64,000 nt of DNA. Origin: Sphaerisporangium corydalis. Lineage in GTDB: Bacteria; Actinomycetota; Actinomycetes; Streptosporangiales; Streptosporangiaceae. The translations under genes were made by a program, and so were the position numbers. Location: assembly GCF_025506355.1 (NCBI RefSeq), contig NZ_JANZYP010000010.1, forward strand, positions 62,001 to 126,000, written 5' to 3'. The stretch's first letter is position 1; each line of letters opens with the position of its first letter. The notes under the pieces were generated by a model. The model ran no database searches and was not told where the DNA came from. It saw only the letters and a list, made by a program, of their open reading frames with translations. This document shows positions 60,346 to 64,000 of the stretch, one piece after another.

Positions 60346-61060
60346 CTTGATCCACGTGGAGAACTTCCAGATCCGCAGAGTGATCTCGTTGGTCGTCATG
60401 TCGGCGCTGAGATTATACTCCCGCATAAAGTTCCGATGGCCGACATTGAAGCCTACGAAGAAGCACCTGCTACCGACATGCTGCCCGTGTCGACCATTGG
60501 TCGTCGGTTCCGCCATGGCGTGTTGAGCCTTTCTCTGACTTTTGGTGTCAAAACCCCGATCGGTGTCCCTCGCCGACCCCAAAGCTGCTGGCGATCACTT
60601 CCCAGGCTTCAGGAGAGTTCGGGCCCATGTCCCTTGAAGAAAACAAGGGTGCGGCATAACGACGGACTAACCCTCGCCGTCTACGGAACCAGGTCGCTGG
60701 ACCTACATCGTTCTCAGCCTTTTCTAATTCTGGTGGGAGCTGACTCGTGCGATCATTCGCTCAATGAGATTACCTTGAACCAGAGGGATGGAACAGCGTA
60801 TTTCGCAGAAATCTGCGGACACTATCTGAACCTGGATCTGCCGTCCCAAAAAGGGCATGCTTCTGCCGGAAAGGCTGTGATTTTCAACCCTTATGGATCG
60901 TACAAGGATGATGGACAGCCTATCCCATGTCAAGTGATGATTTGAGCGTCTTTGGCGTTGGCTCGACAGGCCGAAGAATCGGATGTATGGGCGCCTGGAC
61001 GGCCATACATGTATCTAGATGGACAAATGGGTCTAGTGCCTGCTCGTGATGCTGACCGCT

Positions 61061-61081
61061 GCCCGACCGTGCCAGTCGGGC
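61061..61081. terminator. hairpin in the divergent gap
   Basis: GCCCGAC-CGTGCCA-GTCGGGC, a perfect 7-bp stem followed by TTGT on the plus strand. It could end a short transcript entering from the left or structure the leader of the XRE-GHKL gene 214 bases downstream. Confidence 0.4.
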
Positions 61082-61294
61082 TTGTCAGGGTCTACCGCTC
61101 CCATGCTCAGGCCGCGTCCTCACCGAGTGTGCTGTCGCGATCATGCAGGCTAGGCGAGTGGTTCATGATCTTGATGTCACCGTCAGAAGTTGAGACACCC
61201 CGTCTATGGCTGTCAATCCTGTTTTGACGTAGCCTGTCGCGTCAAAGGCACTCTGATCGCAGCTGACGAGCGGTGGCCCGAGGAAGGAGACGGC

Positions 61295-63373
61295 ATGGAG
61301 GATCCTGGCACCTTCGGGGTGTGGCTAGGGAGGCAGCTTCGTCGGCAGGGGATGAGCCAGGCGGAGCTGGCGCAGAGGTTGGATGTAACTCGGGCCGCGG
61401 TCTCGGCGTGGGTCACCGGGCGTGCGGAGCCTCGTTTGGAGAAGATCCGGCTCATCGAGGAAATTCTCGGACTGACAACCGGTTCCGTGATGACTTTGGA
61501 CGACGTGCCGGATTCCGCAGGGAACGTTGTCTGGTATCACCGTCCGGCGCATCGAGACGGGGGCCGTGAGCTTGGCAATCCGGCGGCGTTCGCCTTCGAG
61601 TCCGATCTAAGGGTCCTCGCGCGAGAAGCGACGCAGAACAGTTTAGACGAGAGACGCGATATCGATGGGCCAGTTCGGATCCGCTACACCCTGCACGAGG
61701 TGTCCGGAGAGCGCCTGTATCGCTTTCTCAAGGCGTTGCGCTGGGACGATCTGGAGCCGCACTACGAGGCTGCGGCCGACCGGAACACCAAGGTCGGACG
61801 CGTGCTGACCAATGGGCTGCGTGAGATGCGTGAGACCAGCAGCCTGTTGCTTCTGCGGGTCGACGACTACAACGCCAACGGACTCACCGGACCCGAGTAC
61901 GACGACGGGCGCTTCGCCGCCGTGGTGCGACGCCAGTTGGACAGCCACAAGTCGCGCTCGGCCGGCGGGTCATTCGGCCTGGGAAAGGCGGTCCTTTGGG
62001 GGACGAGCCAACTGGGCCTGGTGCTCATCAACAGCACCCTCTCCGAGCCGTACGAGGGACGTACGGCGCGTCGCGTCATCGGACGCCTTGATCTGCCCTG
62101 GCGTCAGGTGAACGGCGAGGACTACGCGGGTCCGTCCTGGCTCGGTGAGCCTGACGCGGAGATGGGGGGAACTGCCTGCTCCTGGTGGGCCGATCCGGAC
62201 ACCGTCGACGCGCTGCAACTCAAGCGTGACAGTGACGCTCCTGGTACGTCGTTTCTCATCGTAGCCGCCCACGACGGCACTGGTGAAGCGACGACGCTGG
62301 AAGAGATGCACGACGCGCTCGTAAGGAGCTTGGGGGAGAACTTCTGGGCTTCGATGGTGGCAAAAAGTGGGTCTCGTCCCATGTTGGAGGCTTCGGTGGT
62401 CGCCTTGCGTGACGGTCACACCGTCAAGGCTGCGGAACGGGTCGATCCTGACGAGTACGAGCCCGCACGCGTTCGTGCGTTGCGTGCCTTCCTGGAAGGC
62501 ACGACGGTCGAGGAACTGACCTCCGACGAGGACGTTGTGCGGACGACCGTCCGGTTAGGGTTACCTCCGCTCAAGGACACCGTCGTGATCGACGCGGAAT
62601 CGCCGAACGAACATGAAGCGGTCCTCCTTCTCACCCCCACGAACGACGATGACCCGGCCCCCAACAAGATTGTTTGTATGCGTGGCAGTCGTATGGTGGT
62701 CATGAAACGCTCGGTGAGCGATGTCCCGATGGGGGCGCGTCGTTTCCAAGCCGTCCTGCTCGCCGGATTGGCGACCGGTTCGGATACGCCCGATGCCTTC
62801 GCTGCTGAGGAGTTCCTCCGCGCGGCGGAACCACCCGAGCATAACGAGTGGAAGAAGACGGACGACCTCACGGCGATGTACGCAAGAGGTGCGGCGGCCC
62901 GTATCCAGGAATTCCGGGTGGCGATGCTCGCTGAGGCGCGCCGGCTGCTCCGGGTACAGGAAAGAAAATCGGAGGACGGACCCCCCGCCCTTCGGGACCT
63001 CCTCAGCCTGGATCCACCTCCTGCCCCTCGTCGTCCTGGCTTTCCGACGGTCGGAGACGTGGAAGGCAGCATCAGAACGGACGGTGCTTGGCAGGTTCGG
63101 GTCGAGATCCGACTGCCGGAACGAGAGGACCCATGGGTCATGGCGCCGGTGCTACGGTTTGTTACTCGTTCCGGCCCGAAACCCGTGGCCGAATGGTCTG
63201 AGCTCGTGCCAGAGTCGCATTGCGAGGTGATCGACGGGACGCTCCTCCGCTTCGCCCCCCGAGTCAGGGCAGCGGTTTTCACCGGCGTGAGCGATGTGAC
63301 GAGTCATCCGGTTGCGGCGCATATGGCAATGGCAGAAGTCGACCTGGTGCGCCCGAAGGAGGCTGGCGCGTGA
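61295..63373 (+). CDS. XRE-HTH fused to GHKL/MutL-like ATPase
   Basis: A 692-residue protein. Residues about 8-65 are an XRE helix-turn-helix (LGRQLRRQGMSQAELAQRLDVTRAAVSAWVTGRAEPRLEKI). From about 105 there is a GHKL ATPase: N-box LAREATQNSLDERRD (about 113-127), LLLRVDDYNANGL as G1-like, and SAGGSFGLGKAVLWGTS as G2/lid. The C-terminal 350 residues are unrecognised. ATG at 61295 follows GAAGGAG; upstream in-frame codons lack a site. The stop overlaps the next start (GTGA). Divergent from the helicase/DrmAB operon, it could be both regulator and effector ATPase of that island; related GHKL proteins occur in multi-gene defence loci. Function is otherwise unknown. Confidence 0.8.
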   Translation: MEDPGTFGVWLGRQLRRQGMSQAELAQRLDVTRAAVSAWVTGRAEPRLEKIRLIEEILGLTTGSVMTLDDVPDSAGNVVWYHRPAHRDGGRELGNPAAFAFESDLRVLAREATQNSLDERRDIDGPVRIRYTLHEVSGERLYRFLKALRWDDLEPHYEAAADRNTKVGRVLTNGLREMRETSSLLLLRVDDYNANGLTGPEYDDGRFAAVVRRQLDSHKSRSAGGSFGLGKAVLWGTSQLGLVLINSTLSEPYEGRTARRVIGRLDLPWRQVNGEDYAGPSWLGEPDAEMGGTACSWWADPDTVDALQLKRDSDAPGTSFLIVAAHDGTGEATTLEEMHDALVRSLGENFWASMVAKSGSRPMLEASVVALRDGHTVKAAERVDPDEYEPARVRALRAFLEGTTVEELTSDEDVVRTTVRLGLPPLKDTVVIDAESPNEHEAVLLLTPTNDDDPAPNKIVCMRGSRMVVMKRSVSDVPMGARRFQAVLLAGLATGSDTPDAFAAEEFLRAAEPPEHNEWKKTDDLTAMYARGAAARIQEFRVAMLAEARRLLRVQERKSEDGPPALRDLLSLDPPPAPRRPGFPTVGDVEGSIRTDGAWQVRVEIRLPEREDPWVMAPVLRFVTRSGPKPVAEWSELVPESHCEVIDGTLLRFAPRVRAAVFTGVSDVTSHPVAAHMAMAEVDLVRPKEAGA

Positions 63374-64000
63374 AGACATTGATCCCTTATCCGACCTTGG
63401 ACGGTGAGATCGTCCTCGAAGTAAAGGAGGCGCGTCTCGACGGTAAGCCGCTGTCCCTCACACTGATCTCCTCCATGGAGCAGGTTGTGGCGTTGCATCA
63501 GGTGGAACGGAACGACTGGGAGCGGGCCCGGATCGTCCTTCGGATGCGTACGCCTCAGGAGTTGATGTCTGACGAGTGGGTGGATGTCGCGTGCGCTGCC
63601 GTCCTGACGGAGAAGAAGACGAACGTACGCCTTGTCACACCGCTTAAGCGGCAGTCCGACAATTCCTGGATTGGGGTGGCGGAACTGCATCGGGACTGGC
63701 ATGTAGGACAGGCGGAAGTCGAAGGCATCGTCACCGCGACCGTCGCGGACGTCCAAGGCCGAGTGATCGCGCGCACCCGTCGCCGATGGACCGTCGACCT
63801 GCACCTGCGCACTCCAACCAGAAAACGGACCATCAGAACCGTCTGGAAGGACTTCTCCTCCGAGGAGAACGTTTACCTACACCCCTACAAGGGTGATCCA
63901 TGGGCCATAGAGGCGGCCGACGATGAGCCGGTCGTCTACCTCAACAGTGGGTTCGAAGGACTTCAGTTTCTTCTGGACTCCGCTTCCCGCTCGGATCGTG
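63370..64000 (+). CDS. unrecognised protein, 5' part only
   Basis: GTG at 63370 overlaps the stop of the XRE-GHKL gene; the frame stays open for 210 codons to the window edge. The N-terminus reads MKTLIPYPTLDGEIVLEVKE, then alternating short strands (LISSMEQVVALHQVERNDWERARIV, VAELHRDWHVGQAEVEG), suggesting a beta-rich fold. An acidic segment DEPVVYLNSGFEGLQFLLDS lies near the cut. No signal peptide, nucleotide-binding loop or nuclease motif is visible so far. Its tight coupling makes it an obligate partner of the GHKL protein. Confidence 0.75.
   Translation, partial: MKTLIPYPTLDGEIVLEVKEARLDGKPLSLTLISSMEQVVALHQVERNDWERARIVLRMRTPQELMSDEWVDVACAAVLTEKKTNVRLVTPLKRQSDNSWIGVAELHRDWHVGQAEVEGIVTATVADVQGRVIARTRRRWTVDLHLRTPTRKRTIRTVWKDFSSEENVYLHPYKGDPWAIEAADDEPVVYLNSGFEGLQFLLDSASRSDR

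Larger units (their letters stand above)
60123..61294. other. 1.17-kb low-GC divergent gap with gene remnants
   Basis: Between the helicase operon and the XRE-GHKL gene. Base composition falls well below the window average, especially 60360-60960. Frames crossing it have no ribosome site and no recognisable domain. A leftward frame ending at 60337 (about 81 codons, or 29 from an internal ATG: MREYNLSADMTTNEITLRIW...) stops exactly in a strong hairpin and could be the tail of a degraded gene. The rest holds a second hairpin at 61061-61081 and presumably both promoters. I see no att site, tRNA or transposase. Confidence 0.55.

Noticed and set aside
60166-60945. Possible 259-codon plus-strand gene in the low-GC gap
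   Set aside because: No ribosome site, mixed composition, no recognisable domain; it crosses a terminator-like hairpin.

Overview
The window is high-GC DNA from a filamentous actinomycete, most like the Streptosporangiales (Nonomuraea/Streptosporangium type). This is inferred from gene content: several Scr1-type XRE regulators with DUF397 and RsbW-like ATPase partners, a SARP regulator, a LAL-type LuxR regulator, GTG/TTG starts, frequent GTGA/ATGA start-stop overlaps, an Erm methylase, DUF6114/DUF6230 proteins and type II glutamine synthetase. No rRNA, tRNA, CRISPR array or transposase was recognised.

Region 1 (1-13.1 kb) is metabolic and regulatory. A truncated amino-acid/amine permease and a choline-kinase-like APH protein run leftward. 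They are divergent from a dimethylglycine/sarcosine dehydrogenase across a palindromic GntR-like operator. Then come a cytochrome P450, a PfkB sugar kinase lacking its catalytic Asp, a DJ-1/PfpI protein, an XRE regulator divergent from an RsbW-like ATPase, an Erm rRNA methylase, and a membrane protein with a NarL-type two-component system.

Region 2 (13.1-24 kb) holds two ClpP paralogues without clpX, glnII with operator-like dyads upstream, a short SARP-NB-ARC regulator, a secreted phospholipase A2, a LigD-phosphoesterase protein with a dead ligase domain, DUF6114/DUF6230 membrane proteins, an SMP-30 lactonase divergent from a Tat-exported amine oxidase, and the start of an ECF sigma factor locus.

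Region 3 (24-41 kb) is envelope and signalling. It contains the sigma factor and a coupled membrane protein, an OmpR/HisKA two-component pair, and a tightly overlapping lipoprotein-HlyD-ABC-FtsX operon. A second XRE regulator, a methyltransferase, a very large subtilase fused to an eight-repeat propeller, its divergent LAL regulator and a glycosyltransferase follow.

Region 4 (41.3-64 kb) looks like a defence island. First is a two-gene coupled operon: a STAND NTPase-TPR protein ending in an ADP-ribosylglycohydrolase domain, followed by a SIR2-domain protein. A convergent NadD (NAD biosynthesis) paralogue lies beside it, so three neighbouring genes act on NAD or ADP-ribose. After an XRE/DUF397/ATPase regulatory group the DNA becomes visibly less GC-rich. 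It then carries a leftward four-gene operon: a giant sacsin-like GHKL ATPase-SF2 helicase fusion, a UvrD-like helicase, DrmA and DrmB. These last two are the DISARM core, but no methylase or DrmC is visible. Divergent from this, across a 1.2 kb low-GC gap, is an XRE-GHKL ATPase gene coupled to an unrecognised gene that runs off the end. These two clusters are the strongest candidates for undescribed systems.
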